A DNA stretch of 64,000 nt from Rhyacophila brunnea (taxonomy: Eukaryota > Arthropoda > Insecta > Trichoptera > Rhyacophilidae). Location of the stretch: NCBI GenBank assembly GCA_022495005.1, contig JAGYXB010000196.1:868001-932000 (forward strand), read 5' to 3'. The position numbers and the translations under genes are program-made. Below are positions 33,061 to 42,856 of this stretch, piece after piece. Position 1 is the first letter of the stretch, and every line of letters starts with the position of its first letter. The notes beneath the pieces were generated by a model that saw only the letters and a list, made by a program, of their open reading frames with translations, ran no database searches and had not been told where the DNA came from.

Positions 33061-33209
33061 GTGTCGCGCCAATCTGTGCATTAACCAATTATTATACGAG
33101 CCTCTTATCTAAATACGACAATTTTCATGTATGACATACTAGTTTAAATTGTCGTAGTTAGATAGGAGGCTCGTAGCATAATTGGTTAATACACAGATTG
33201 GCGCGACAC
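33061..33209. repeat. 64-bp inverted repeat hairpin overlapping a tRNA-like SINE-D
   Basis: 33061-33124 and 33146-33209 are inverted copies with five mismatches by eye (GTGTCGCGCCAATCTGTG at the left edge), separated by 21 bases. The right arm carries the A-box side of a SINE-D head (GCTCGTAGCATAATTGG). The B box GGTCGAATCCC and an eight-T run follow at 33222-33248. Transcription would give a long stem. Confidence 0.85.
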
Positions 33210-33250
33210 CAATGGTTATTTGGGTCGAATCCCGTAGTATTTTTTTTAAA
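33165..33250 (+). mobile_element. SINE-D head (tRNA-like), copy 2
   Basis: GCTCGTAGCATAATTGGTTA fits a Pol III A box, GGGTCGAATCCC a B box, and TATTTTTTTT a terminator. Same family as 19735-19811. Its 5' half has been duplicated in inverse to give the adjoining hairpin. Confidence 0.55.
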
Positions 33251-33349
33251 ATATGATTTTTTATTATGGTTATCTGAGGTGTTTTCATGTTATATTCGTT
33301 CAATATAATGGAATGTACATTCTCATAATCTTGTAAATTGTTCATTGAA

Positions 33350-33811
33350 TAAAAAAAATGGTAGTGATTCGTATTCTTTTAAACCTCTCGCTCTAATGTT
33401 TTAGAATATAGTCATATTTCAGTACATAAATGTGCAGTGGTGTTAAGATTTTTTACATTTATTAATTTTTAAACGCATTTATAAAACCATCAGTATAATA
33501 TATGTTGCTATTATTATAGTGAAATATTTACGATAAAAAATTATATTGATAATCTCTGTGATCCCAAATTTGACAAGAATTAGGCATTTTATTATTCAAA
33601 AAATGGGCAAGATTAACACATTTGAAGATAATTATAAACATACTGATTATAAGCTATGTCGTTGATCATTCAAGTGTGATAAACATCCTACGAATAATGA
33701 TTGCTTTATAATAATTATTGACCTAAGAATAAGGTAGTGTTTTTTGAAATATGCCATTTCTTTTAGCATTCCCCCGTGGTTAAGCTACAACATACGGCCG
33801 TAGCCATAAGT
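33350..33811 (-). repeat. Repeat family B, reverse copy
   Basis: The reverse complement runs from GGCTACGGCCGTATGTTGTA to the TTAAAAGAATAC block. It is joined head-to-head to a forward piece at 33812. Confidence 0.7.
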
Positions 33812-34029
33812 TCTAAAACATTAGAGCGAGAGGTTTAAAAGAATACTATTTTATGTAATAAAAATACTTTATGCAGTCATCTAAAAAAGTTTAAAATAAA
33901 TTTAAAGGATAATAAGGCTTCAAAATTATATAAATAGATTATCTGAAACGTTTAAGGAATGTCCAGGATCATGCTTTGAAAATAGAATAAAAGCTATATT
34001 TTGACCTACGCTGAGCATGTCCCCCTTAA
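33812..34029 (+). repeat. Repeat family B, 3' part
   Basis: From TTCTAAAACATTAGAGCGAG to GAGCATGTCCCCC next to TTAA. With the reverse copy to its left, it forms an inverted dimer. Confidence 0.7.
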
Positions 34030-34783
34030 GACTTATCTCTTGTTTCCTTTCGCACACAGAATTAATCATTAGCTTTAATAACCCTCTTTAAGCCTTACTT
34101 TTATTATAATATATAAAATATCTATTTATGAAGAACATAATATTTGTATTTATAGCAGAGTATTATAGTTTATACAATTTAGTTGTTAAAACAGACACCA
34201 AGCTGGTATGTTTTCATAGACGTGGAAAGTTTTCCAATATTCCCAACTTCACTTATTGTTTGCTTGCGAATATATCCTTAAAGTCATCGTCAAAATTAAG
34301 TTCAGTGTTATTATAATAATAGAGGAATGTTCCGGGTATTTACTCCCTTATTGATAAACTTCCACCCTTTCAAGGTCATCCCTAAACATTATATAGTTGT
34401 AATTAGCGATGGGAAAATCTTCACATTCAAATAATCTGATGGTAATAATTCCGCTAAATTAGACATCAAGACTGGATATTATGATTTCTAATCTAGAACT
34501 AAATGTTGGCTTCAGAATGCCTAATAGCTAATAGGTACTATAATATAATAAAGGTTTTTGTTTTATATTTTATTTTATACAATATTGACAGTCAATAACG
34601 ATTGATTCTTCAGTCGGTAATTGGTAGTGGTTAGAGCTTTCCTCGAAAAGCTCAAATCTCTCTCAATCAACGATCTTTTTTTGTATTAAAACTGTTGTTC
34701 TTAGATGGATTCATATAAACATTATAATTATCTCTGAACACGATTTAGAGGCAACCCAGCCGTAGTATCGAACGTATCGAAAA
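34030..34783. other. No gene recognised
   Basis: A 62-codon + strand frame (34128-34316) has no recognised features; remaining sequence AT-rich. Confidence 0.4.
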
Positions 34784-35620
34784 TTGTAACAATTACAATA
34801 AGTTAGCCGTCTGAGCTGTCAAAACTGTCTATCTCACTCTAAAATTTATCACAGCCAAGAGAGGTGCTGGTAAAACAGTGATTTCCAAACTGGGGGGCGC
34901 GCCTCCCTGGGGAGGCGCGGACTGTTGCAAAGGGAGGGGCGAAAAGTTTACCACAATAATGTAGCCACAGGATTGCAGTTTACAAGTGGATAGTTTATAA
35001 AACGGTAGCTAGTTATAAACTACATAAAAAAAAGTCCTATAAAAGTTAGGTTGTTTGCAAACCTGTATGAAGATATGGAGACTAATTTTATTATACCTCA
35101 TGTCTATACTATTGTTGCATGGCCCCCACAAGAAGGGGGTTGACAGGACTCCAGCCTGGGGGCCCGGCGTTGTGGATCGATCAATTAAGTGAGATAAACA
35201 CACACCACAAATTCGTTCTATTAGTAAAAAAAGTTGCCTGCGGCGCTGTTTCGGTTACAAACTATTAATATTTTATAATATATGTGTTTGTGTAATACAA
35301 TTTCATGTGATTATGTGGCGTGTGTGATTGGTGATAATTCACAGGTAGAATTTTATTTTAAAATTATTTGTAGTGTATTTCCTGACTGATAAAAATGGCT
35401 ATATGGAAACAAAAACCTTTGTCAAATTTAAGTTGAATCGAACTGAAGAAAAAAGCACTTTGTGTAAAAATGTATTTAATGAAATAAAGGGGGGGAGGCG
35501 CCAAGATTAGATTGTTTTAAAAGGGAGGCGTAGTAACGTAAAGTTTGGAAACCACTGTGTTAAAACATAGCACTTATTGTAACAATTACAACTAACTTAT
35601 TGTAATTGTTACAATAAGTG
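34784..35620. mobile_element. Small TIR element interrupted by a hAT element
   Basis: TTGTAACAATTACAATAAGT TAG at 34784-34806 is exactly inverted at 35592-35614. The right end also has a perfect 21-bp hairpin (35571-35591 with 35600-35620). Without the hAT insertion and its duplication the unit would be about 150 bp. Outer target duplication not clear. Confidence 0.55.
34876..35557. mobile_element. hAT-type element hAT-m4 (682 bp)
   Basis: Begins CAGTGATTTCCAAACTGGGG and, inverted, ends CAGTGGTTTCCAAACTTTAC, classic hAT termini. Flanks TGGTAAAA (34868-34875) and TGTTAAAA (35558-35565) match 7/8. G-rich subterminal GGGAGGCG motifs are on both sides. No transposase frame, so non-autonomous. 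Confidence 0.85.
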
Positions 35621-35639
35621 GTAATATTTGGATACTTTT

Positions 35640-36096
35640 CTACTCTAGATAGCAGCCGAAAGGAGTCTTGTGTATAGGATAGATGCGCTGAGATATTCAA
35701 TGTTTTAAAACTAAAATATTTTTTCGAATTTCCATTGAATTTATAGTTGAGTAGATATTTTACTTTGCTTTGTAATACAAAGGAACGCCAGTCGATATTC
35801 TAACTTTTATGTAGGCGTGAACGTTTTGCAGTCATGGCATAGCGATCAAACCGTGTGGCTTGTACAAAGCTCTGAATATCAACCATACCGAACACGTGTT
35901 GAAAGTTTATCAAAGTCTTCGAACGCTTTTCACTGAGAACTTGCAATTTGTATTCCGTCGGTAGGAAAAATAATAATATAAGAAGTCGATAGAACATAGA
36001 GCTTTTTTCTATAATAATATATAACAGTGGTGCTCAGGCAAAGAATTTGACTGAAACAAAAGCACCCGCAAACTATCGGGCCGATAGTATGTTGGT
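35640..36096. other. No gene recognised
   Basis: Short - strand frames (35800-35997, 35930-36202) lack motifs; the second overlaps the SINE head and is not a gene. Confidence 0.4.
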
Positions 36097-36107
36097 AAAT
36101 ATAACGA

Positions 36108-36358
36108 CCCTTAAATATTACACCCACGGTGACCGCTCGGCTTAAGCGTTTGACTATAATGCCGTGGATCCCAGGTTCGAATCCTGGGTCTGACAAGTAC
36201 ATATATTGTTTTTCGATTTGTGTGTGAGTCAGGGTTTATGGACCTAATAGGTTGAGCAAGTGGCTGACATCCATTTCTCGTAAAAACAAAATCTGTTAAT
36301 ACAAACCTCTACTCTGTGGAGGCCCATATGATCCTATTAGGATCGGAAATGTTCGGAA
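36108..36358 (+). mobile_element. SINE-A, copy 2, with 11-bp TSD
   Basis: B box GGTTCGAATCC and the SINE-A body are intact. An 11-bp duplication AAATATAACGA flanks it (36097-36107 and 36359-36369). About 13 extra bases (CCCTTAAATATTA) precede the usual head. The right duplication is also the left target duplication of the adjacent RTE insertion. Confidence 0.85.
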
Positions 36359-36370
36359 AAATATAACGAT

Positions 36371-36837
36371 GTCATCATCATCATCATCAGCCTGAATCTA
36401 TCCACTGCTGGATGAAGGCCTCTTCAAGTTGCTTCCACTTCTCTCGGTCCTGTGCATTGCGTTGCCACGTACTTCCGCAGAACTTTTATCATTTCATCGA
36501 TCCAGCGGCCTCTAGGTCTACCTTGTGGACGTTTTGTACTTATTGGATACCACTGAATGACTAGATTTGTCCAACGATTGTCTCTTCTTCGAGCTATGTG
36601 TCCAGCCCATCTCCATTCAAGGCTTTTAATAAACTCTATTACATCGCAAACCCTTGTCTGCTTCTGTCCGTGTTATGTCCAAAACCTTCATATGAAAACA
36701 AAAACTTCTAAAACCCGGCCCTCATTCTCCGGAGGCCAACCTGATACTGAGAACGGCAGCGATCAGCGAAGGAAGGCAGAGGGTGCTAACAATCCCCGGA
36801 GACCCGGAAAAGGCTGCCAACAGATGACCATTGCAAC
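36371..36837 (-). mobile_element. RTE-type LINE insertion with inverted 5' part
   Basis: 36371-36672 on the - strand is the RTE 3' end (tail ATGATGATGATGAC, then the AHIARRRDNRW region). 36673-36837 instead reads on the + strand as the start of an RTE ORF: a Lys/Arg/Gly-rich leader and MTIATYN, the usual opening of the endonuclease. Sides are flanked by ATATAACGATGT (36361-36372 and 36838-36849). This 5' inversion is what twin priming produces. Not coding. Confidence 0.7.
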
Positions 36838-36849
36838 ATATAACGATGT

Positions 36850-37476
36850 ATTTTGTACTAATTATTTTACAGCGACGGTCGAGCCGTTCTGACGTGTTTT
36901 TGCATCGTTATCATTTCGCTTTCGTTATTTTCAATTTTGACCCTGCTATTCACAAGTTTTTGATCCCGTTTTTTAACTAATACCTTTGCCTGCCCATGGA
37001 ATACGATTTGTGAAACTTTTGTGTGTTTTCCCCTAGGACTTTCCCGGTAAATGTGCCTTTTTCCTTGCCAACCAGCAATGAACTCGCGAACAATCATATT
37101 TCTGCATAAATTTATTGCTCCCGTGTAATTGATAACCATTAAATTAATTAGTTTAATTATTATTACAAGTTATAAACAGATGTAATTAGCGTTGTTGTTG
37201 TTAGATTTGGTGTTTTAAAATAAGTATTTCCATTCCTTCATTTAATAATAGTATTGTAATAATAATTAATTATTGTAATAATATAATATTTATTGCGTGA
37301 TAAATTTAGTGTAGGAACTGCTATATATTATATGCAGGGACGACCAGTGCATCGATCGAAAGACAATATTATTATAGTTTGAACCAGACGCTCAAATCAC
37401 TTCAAACTCGTACAGTGAATGAGCAACCGTCTGCCTAACATAATAACGTTACTCATATGTGAATAGTGTGAAACCT
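36850..37476. other. No gene recognised
   Basis: A 90-codon - strand frame (36867-37139) has no recognised domain. The AT-rich remainder precedes the LINE. Confidence 0.35.
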
Positions 37477-38129
37477 CAGTGATTTTTCGCGGTTGTTCCT
37501 CCATCCTAAACCCATACTTCAAAATCCACGCCCACTTTTTAAATTTTTGACGTCAGTCGCTTTTTGGCGGCCGTCCAAAGCGGGCGGTCACCTCGCCTTA
37601 CCCGCACCAATATTTCATATTTCATATTTCAATTTCCGACCTTTAAATTCTCTCTCTCAGATTCACCAAACCTCTCTCTTTTTCTATTTATTATATACCT
37701 ACATCAAGCCCATTTTGGACTTAGAATTTTTTCACGCTTTTTCCCCCGTCACCTCGTTACCACAGCATATACTCACGTCAACCTCGCCAAAACATCGTCT
37801 CTGAGGTCCGCCGTACCCCCCCTCGTGTCCCTGTCCAACTTTGGATAGGGACCATTTTTGGACCGCGGGCCCAACTTGACCTCCCCTGACCAAACGTCAA
37901 GGGACCCCATTTGGACCCCGACCCTACACTTGAGCACCCCTGGTAGCAGAGTAGGCACTATTGTTGTATACTCAACATACCACACTATCGCATCGCTTCG
38001 CCCTCTTCCACCATTTCAAAAGTGTTAAAACACTAAGACTGCACAATATCCAAACTACCGGCCGTGTAACGATCCCTCATATTAAATACAGATCCCATCC
38101 GCCTTCTCTCACTCTCTACCTTCACACCA

Positions 38130-39683
38130 TTGCGCACCTACATGCCAAATATGGTGCGCACTCCTCCACAGGAGGCCCCGGATCATACCAACCCCGACAA
38201 CTCTTCGTCCCTCACGGCATCCACTTCAGGATGCACTGCCTACGCTCCATCTTCGGCTAGGACGGCCAAAACTAAACAACGTTCGCCAAAAACGCCAACG
38301 AAAAAAGCAACCTCATCTCCAACAATTACGGAACCGGAGCCAAAAAAGGCCAAATCAAAAAACCATCAGGCGCCCCCTCGACAAGATGATGACGACTCTT
38401 CCTCCTCTGGCGAAGACATTGGGATACCCATGGACTTCTCCAGGATAGACCCTGATCAACACGACGAAATTTATACCGAAGTCTCAACCTGTCTAAACGA
38501 GATTATATCGGCCTTCCGCGGCAAACAGGCCGGCGCCAAAGAGCGAATATCCAATGCTCTGCTGAACCTATCTGAAGCCCACAGCCGGCAGAATCTCGCC
38601 ATGGCCAAACTCGAGCGAAAATCCATTGTCCAAAAAGCCAGAATACTACACCTGGAACAACTGCTCAAAGATAGGACCTCTGGCCTCAAAATTCAAAAGA
38701 AGGCCATTAAGGACTTGCACGCTCAAACCAAGATACTTAAGACCATCCAGCCTCAAGCGCCCGCAAATGCCCAACCCGCCGCCACGACACCTGCCCCTAT
38801 GTCATGGGCCACGGCATTGGGCAGGAAAAGCCGCCTTCCCATGGCCACGACGTCAACACATGCAGCACCCTCTACCTCCTCCGCCTCCACCAACCAACAG
38901 TTTCCATCCTTGCTTCCCCTCGCCCCCAGACCGGGAGTTCTCTTCTTCCCGACCGGATCTGGGGAGAAGAAATCGGATACCACGAAGGAGATCCTTAAGA
39001 AGGCCTTCGACCCCAGGTCTCTTGGGGTTCAAATTACGGGTATCCGTAATATAAGGAACGGAGGTGTAATTGTTCATCCCCGTTCTGAAGTCGAGGCCAA
39101 GGCCCTTATTAAAGCCCTGGAGACCTCGGAGGCTGCCCTACGAGCCGAGCTCGCCGGGAAAAAGCAGCCTCGTGTAATCATTTTCAACCTTCCCTCTACA
39201 CTCACAGAACTACAACTCCGGGAAGCCATCTTCACCTCCACCCGTGAACAGACCGGCCTGCCAGAAAAGGCATACGCGGACATAAGACTGAGCCACAAAG
39301 CCGGGCCAAGAACCGGCAGATGCCACTTTGTGGTCTTCGCCCCGGCGGCCATCTGGACTGCCCTTATTGCAGAGGACAGACTCTACATGGGGTGGGAATC
39401 CTTCCCTCTTAGGGACTACGTTGGGGTAGTGAAGTGCAATATATGCCACCTCTTTGGTCACATGGCCAAAGGATGCACCAGCAAAACGCCGACGTGCAGC
39501 CACTGCGCCATCTCCGGCCACGACCGCGAGGACTGCCCCAGCAAAGGAAACCCACCCAAATGCGTGGCCTGCTACAAGCACAAGCAGCCGTCTGATCACT
39601 CCACCGGCAGTCTCGATTGCCCAGCAAGGCTCCACGCCGAGCTGCGTGAAAGGGCTATGGTGGACTACACTGCCACGCGATGA
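38130..39683 (+). CDS. R1-clade LINE Gag-like protein (ORF1, 517 aa)
   Basis: RNA-binding protein that packages the element RNA and guides it to the nucleus in R1-type LINEs. The N-terminal 90 residues are Pro/Ser/Thr/Lys-rich and disordered-looking. Residues about 100-190 are charged and helix-prone (coiled-coil-like). About 195-270 is Ala/Pro/Ser/Thr-rich. A conserved folded region precedes three zinc knuckles near the C terminus: C436-x2-C-x4-H-x4-C (CNICHLFGHMAKGC), C456 (CSHCAISGHDREDC) and a longer third from C478 (CVACYKHKQ to SLDC). The first in-frame Met is at 38130, but Met6 or Met9 could serve as start. The stop overlaps the Pol start (ATGA at 39680-39683). Length and architecture are normal for the clade. 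No viral or host gag similarity is implied. Confidence 0.9.
   Translation: MRTYMPNMVRTPPQEAPDHTNPDNSSSLTASTSGCTAYAPSSARTAKTKQRSPKTPTKKATSSPTITEPEPKKAKSKNHQAPPRQDDDDSSSSGEDIGIPMDFSRIDPDQHDEIYTEVSTCLNEIISAFRGKQAGAKERISNALLNLSEAHSRQNLAMAKLERKSIVQKARILHLEQLLKDRTSGLKIQKKAIKDLHAQTKILKTIQPQAPANAQPAATTPAPMSWATALGRKSRLPMATTSTHAAPSTSSASTNQQFPSLLPLAPRPGVLFFPTGSGEKKSDTTKEILKKAFDPRSLGVQITGIRNIRNGGVIVHPRSEVEAKALIKALETSEAALRAELAGKKQPRVIIFNLPSTLTELQLREAIFTSTREQTGLPEKAYADIRLSHKAGPRTGRCHFVVFAPAAIWTALIAEDRLYMGWESFPLRDYVGVVKCNICHLFGHMAKGCTSKTPTCSHCAISGHDREDCPSKGNPPKCVACYKHKQPSDHSTGSLDCPARLHAELRERAMVDYTATR
39680..39683 (+). promoter_or_regulatory. ATGA stop-start overlap between Gag and Pol
   Basis: The Pol ATG (39680-39682) overlaps the Gag TGA (39681-39683). 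Such overlaps support coupled termination and reinitiation in SART-type LINEs; here the mechanism is inferred from the arrangement. Confidence 0.75.
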
Positions 39684-42600
39684 TTACCTTCGCTCAGTTG
39701 AACGTCAACCTGAGCGACGCCGGCTCGGCGGAGTTAATTGAGACTATGCGGGCCACAGGCCTGTCTCTGGCGCTGGTACAGGAACCGTACCACTGGGCCT
39801 CTAAAAAGGGCCCCAAGGTCACTGAAAAGGGACTCGGGTGCGCGGGTCTTGTCGTCAATGCCAGGGGTGTGGAGCCGAAGGCTTGCGTTTTCGCTCTTGA
39901 CCCTCGCCTTGGCGTGCTGTCGCTCTCGCACCTGTCAACTGAGTTAGTCGCGTGTGCAGACATAAGCTTTCCCGGAGGAGGCAGCGTGGTGGTTATCTCC
40001 GCCTACTTCAGCTTTAAGAGTACAAAGGAACACGTGGCATCAGTGCTTGACGGCATCCTTCGCGCAGTTAGTGGCAGGGATGTCATCATCTGTGCGGATG
40101 CAAATTCGCAATCCCCCCTCTGGGCGCCCGTGGATATCCCCCTGTGCGACGCGGACGCCATCGAGGAGTTAGTTCACCAGCACAACCTGGTCGTCCTCAA
40201 CGACCCCACCAGCATGCCGACTTTCGTGTCGCACGCAAACTCCGGAAGCACCCACATCGACATCACCCTGGCCACTGAATCCGTTGCGAGACGAATCAGC
40301 GGCTGGAGAGTCCATGAGAGCGCTTCCATGAGTGATCACCGGTTGATCACTTTTGAGCTGGCCTCTGTCTCCTCGCACGATGGCGGCTCTGACGTTTCCC
40401 CAACTCCGCCCGCGCGGTTTAGAACCCGCGACGGGAATTGGGAAAAGTTTGAAGAGGCGCTTTCCAAAAAGCTTGACAGGACATCCAGAATCCGATTTCC
40501 AGACGTACACTCGGCCGCCTCACGACTGACTGCAGACATCACCGGATCAGCCGAAGCTTCACTCGGACGCTGCAAGCCCAAGCCACCAAGCCAGTCGCCG
40601 TGGTGGACGCAGCATGTTTCGCGCCTGCGTGATCTTTTCAGAAAAGCGCGCAAGGTCCATCAACGTGCACGCCTGCGCAAGCAACCACCTGCCTCCATCG
40701 ATCCCCTTGCAACCATGGCCAAATTCACCCGAACGGAATACAAGAAAGCAATCACTCAAGCCAAGAAAGACTACTGGCGTAATTTCGTTACCATTGAGGG
40801 AGGTTCGGACCCCTGGGGTCCTCCATACCGTGCATTGAGGCTGGGACTCAGACCGACGAGCCTCCTGTGCGGCATCGAGAAACCGGGTGGCGGATTCACC
40901 AGTACCGAGTCTGAAACGGCTGCGGTCCTACTCGAGGCTCTCATCCCTCTGGATGATGAGTCCAGGGATGATGACGCCATGAGGACGACCCGCTTTGAGG
41001 CTTCTCTTCCAATCGACACGGATCATTCATCGTTGCCTTCCGAACAGGAGATCAACCAAATCATGCGCACGTTGACTGCTGGCAAGGCCCCGGGCCCGGA
41101 CTGCATTGACAACTTACTTGTCAAACGCACATGGGCCATCGCCGCGCCAGAGATTACAGCCCTCTTCAGTGACTGCATCAGAAGCGGCACGTTCCCCGAC
41201 TGCTGGAAGAGGGGCTTACTTAAGGTAATCCCCAAAGCTGGCAGCCGAGAACCGTCAAGCCCCAAAGCCTACCGCCCTCTAACACTCCTGCCCGCCCTGG
41301 GCAAAGTGCTGGAGAAGCTACTGTGCCACAGGATTGAAGCCCACCTGGAGACACACTCGCCGCTTTCCGATAAGCAATTTGGATTCAGAAGAGGCAAATC
41401 AACAGTCGACGCCATTAGGAACGTGATTGCCATCTCTGAAAATTCTCGCCGTAAATACGTCCTAGGAGTTTTCCTGGACATTGCAGGTGCGTTTGATAGT
41501 GCGTCCTGGCCTCTTATACTTCGAAAGCTTCGGCTGAAGAGACTACCAGGAAATTTGTTCGCGTCGATTCAAAGTTACTTCACGAATAGATCGATCGAGT
41601 TTCGAGTTGGATCAACAACAATAGAGAGAAACACCAGCATGGGATGTCCCCAGGGCTCAGTCCTCGGGCCCCTTCTCTGGAACGTACTCTTCGACGATCT
41701 CCTTAGAATTCCGCTTCCAACCGACTGTACTGTCATTGCCTACGCAGACGATGCGCTGCTGTTGGTCGAGGCCGACAGCAGGGCGAAGATTGAGAGCACT
41801 GTTGGCGAAGCCTTAGCATCAATTGAGGCTTGGGGTAAACTAAATAGACTATCATTCGCACCTTCCAAGACAGAAGCCATTGTCCTCAAAGGACCGAGAC
41901 GACTGAACTGCTCGAGACCACCCACAGTCCGATTCAGTGACACGAGAGTGAAAGTGTCGAAGATCGTCACCTATCTAGGCGTCAAGATGGACACCATGCT
42001 AAATTTCCAACACCATGCCGAAACCCAAGTCCACAAGGCTGGGGTGGCCTTCCAGAGGGTCGGCCGCATGGCTGGTGAAGGATGGGGCTTAAGAGTAAGG
42101 GCGCTCAAGATCGCCTACGGCGCCATTTTTATGGGAATCGCGGCTTACGGCGCCAGCGCTTGGTGCCCGCGCATTCCCAAGAGTGTCAAACTTAGAGCCT
42201 CTCTTTTAAGAGGACAGCGCAGCGTGCTCCTGTCCATTACCAAGGCCTACCGTACAACCTCAACTGACGCGCTCCCGGTCCTGGCCGGTATTCTCCCACT
42301 TGACCTGCACATTCAGGTCAGCGGCGCTTCAATGCTGCTCCTCAAAGGTGAGGAGGCTGACGTTGGTGATTTTCATCTCGTCCCCCCCCCTCGACAAGCC
42401 GGCGAGGGATTAGCACTATTGAAGCGCAAAATTAGACTCATGTCGCTTGACGCGGCCATTAAGACCTGGCAGCGAAAGTGGGACGAATCTACTAAGGGCC
42501 GGCTCACATACGCGTTTTTTCCAGACATACAGTGGCGAATGGAGATAACCAAGTATTTGACTCCAGACCATTACACCAGTCAATTTGTGACTGGCCATGG

Positions 42601-42856
42601 TGGTTTCGCTGGCAGGCTCTTTGAGCTTGGACTTGCAAGCCGTCCGACATGTCCATGCGGAGGGGAAATACAGGATGCCAATCACATCCTGTGGGAGTGT
42701 CTGAGTATGTGCTCCGAACGGGAGGAGATGCTCAGGTCGGTCCAACCAGTTGTTGGACCCATCGGCCCGTCCGACCTGGTTGCTACTAAGGCCAACTATC
42801 TTGCATTCAAAAAATTTGCGGCGTCTTACTACGGGCGTGAAGATCTCTTCACATAA
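39680..42856 (+). CDS. R1-clade LINE Pol: APE endonuclease, reverse transcriptase, CCHC (ORF2, 1058 aa)
   Basis: Nicks the target and reverse transcribes the element RNA there. The endonuclease (about 1-225) starts ITFAQLNVN, has the catalytic Glu35 in LVQEPY, D140/N142 in ICADANSQSPLW and H220 in MSDHRL. The RT holds AYRPLTLLPALGKVLEKLL, D600 in FLDIAGAFDSASW, GCPQGSVLGPLLWNVLFDDL and the active-site YADD at 688-691. The C-terminal zinc motif is C991-x-C993-x8-H1002-x4-C1007 (CPCGGEIQDANHILWEC). All catalytic residues are present and the frame is open throughout. The start Met sits in ATGA with the Gag stop, in the -1 frame, so translation probably depends on termination-reinitiation. Order and motifs place it in the R1 clade (R1/TRAS/SART relatives) rather than Jockey or RTE. 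Confidence 0.95.
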   Translation: MITFAQLNVNLSDAGSAELIETMRATGLSLALVQEPYHWASKKGPKVTEKGLGCAGLVVNARGVEPKACVFALDPRLGVLSLSHLSTELVACADISFPGGGSVVVISAYFSFKSTKEHVASVLDGILRAVSGRDVIICADANSQSPLWAPVDIPLCDADAIEELVHQHNLVVLNDPTSMPTFVSHANSGSTHIDITLATESVARRISGWRVHESASMSDHRLITFELASVSSHDGGSDVSPTPPARFRTRDGNWEKFEEALSKKLDRTSRIRFPDVHSAASRLTADITGSAEASLGRCKPKPPSQSPWWTQHVSRLRDLFRKARKVHQRARLRKQPPASIDPLATMAKFTRTEYKKAITQAKKDYWRNFVTIEGGSDPWGPPYRALRLGLRPTSLLCGIEKPGGGFTSTESETAAVLLEALIPLDDESRDDDAMRTTRFEASLPIDTDHSSLPSEQEINQIMRTLTAGKAPGPDCIDNLLVKRTWAIAAPEITALFSDCIRSGTFPDCWKRGLLKVIPKAGSREPSSPKAYRPLTLLPALGKVLEKLLCHRIEAHLETHSPLSDKQFGFRRGKSTVDAIRNVIAISENSRRKYVLGVFLDIAGAFDSASWPLILRKLRLKRLPGNLFASIQSYFTNRSIEFRVGSTTIERNTSMGCPQGSVLGPLLWNVLFDDLLRIPLPTDCTVIAYADDALLLVEADSRAKIESTVGEALASIEAWGKLNRLSFAPSKTEAIVLKGPRRLNCSRPPTVRFSDTRVKVSKIVTYLGVKMDTMLNFQHHAETQVHKAGVAFQRVGRMAGEGWGLRVRALKIAYGAIFMGIAAYGASAWCPRIPKSVKLRASLLRGQRSVLLSITKAYRTTSTDALPVLAGILPLDLHIQVSGASMLLLKGEEADVGDFHLVPPPRQAGEGLALLKRKIRLMSLDAAIKTWQRKWDESTKGRLTYAFFPDIQWRMEITKYLTPDHYTSQFVTGHGGFAGRLFELGLASRPTCPCGGEIQDANHILWECLSMCSEREEMLRSVQPVVGPIGPSDLVATKANYLAFKKFAASYYGREDLFT

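Noticed and set aside
38626..39635. Alternative frames of 72-142 codons overlapping Gag
   Set aside because: Product of the GC-rich, stop-poor Gag sequence; proline- and arginine-rich without domains.
40169..40653. Long antisense frames within the LINE Pol gene
   Set aside because: Shadows of the GC-rich Pol ORF; no independent motif.
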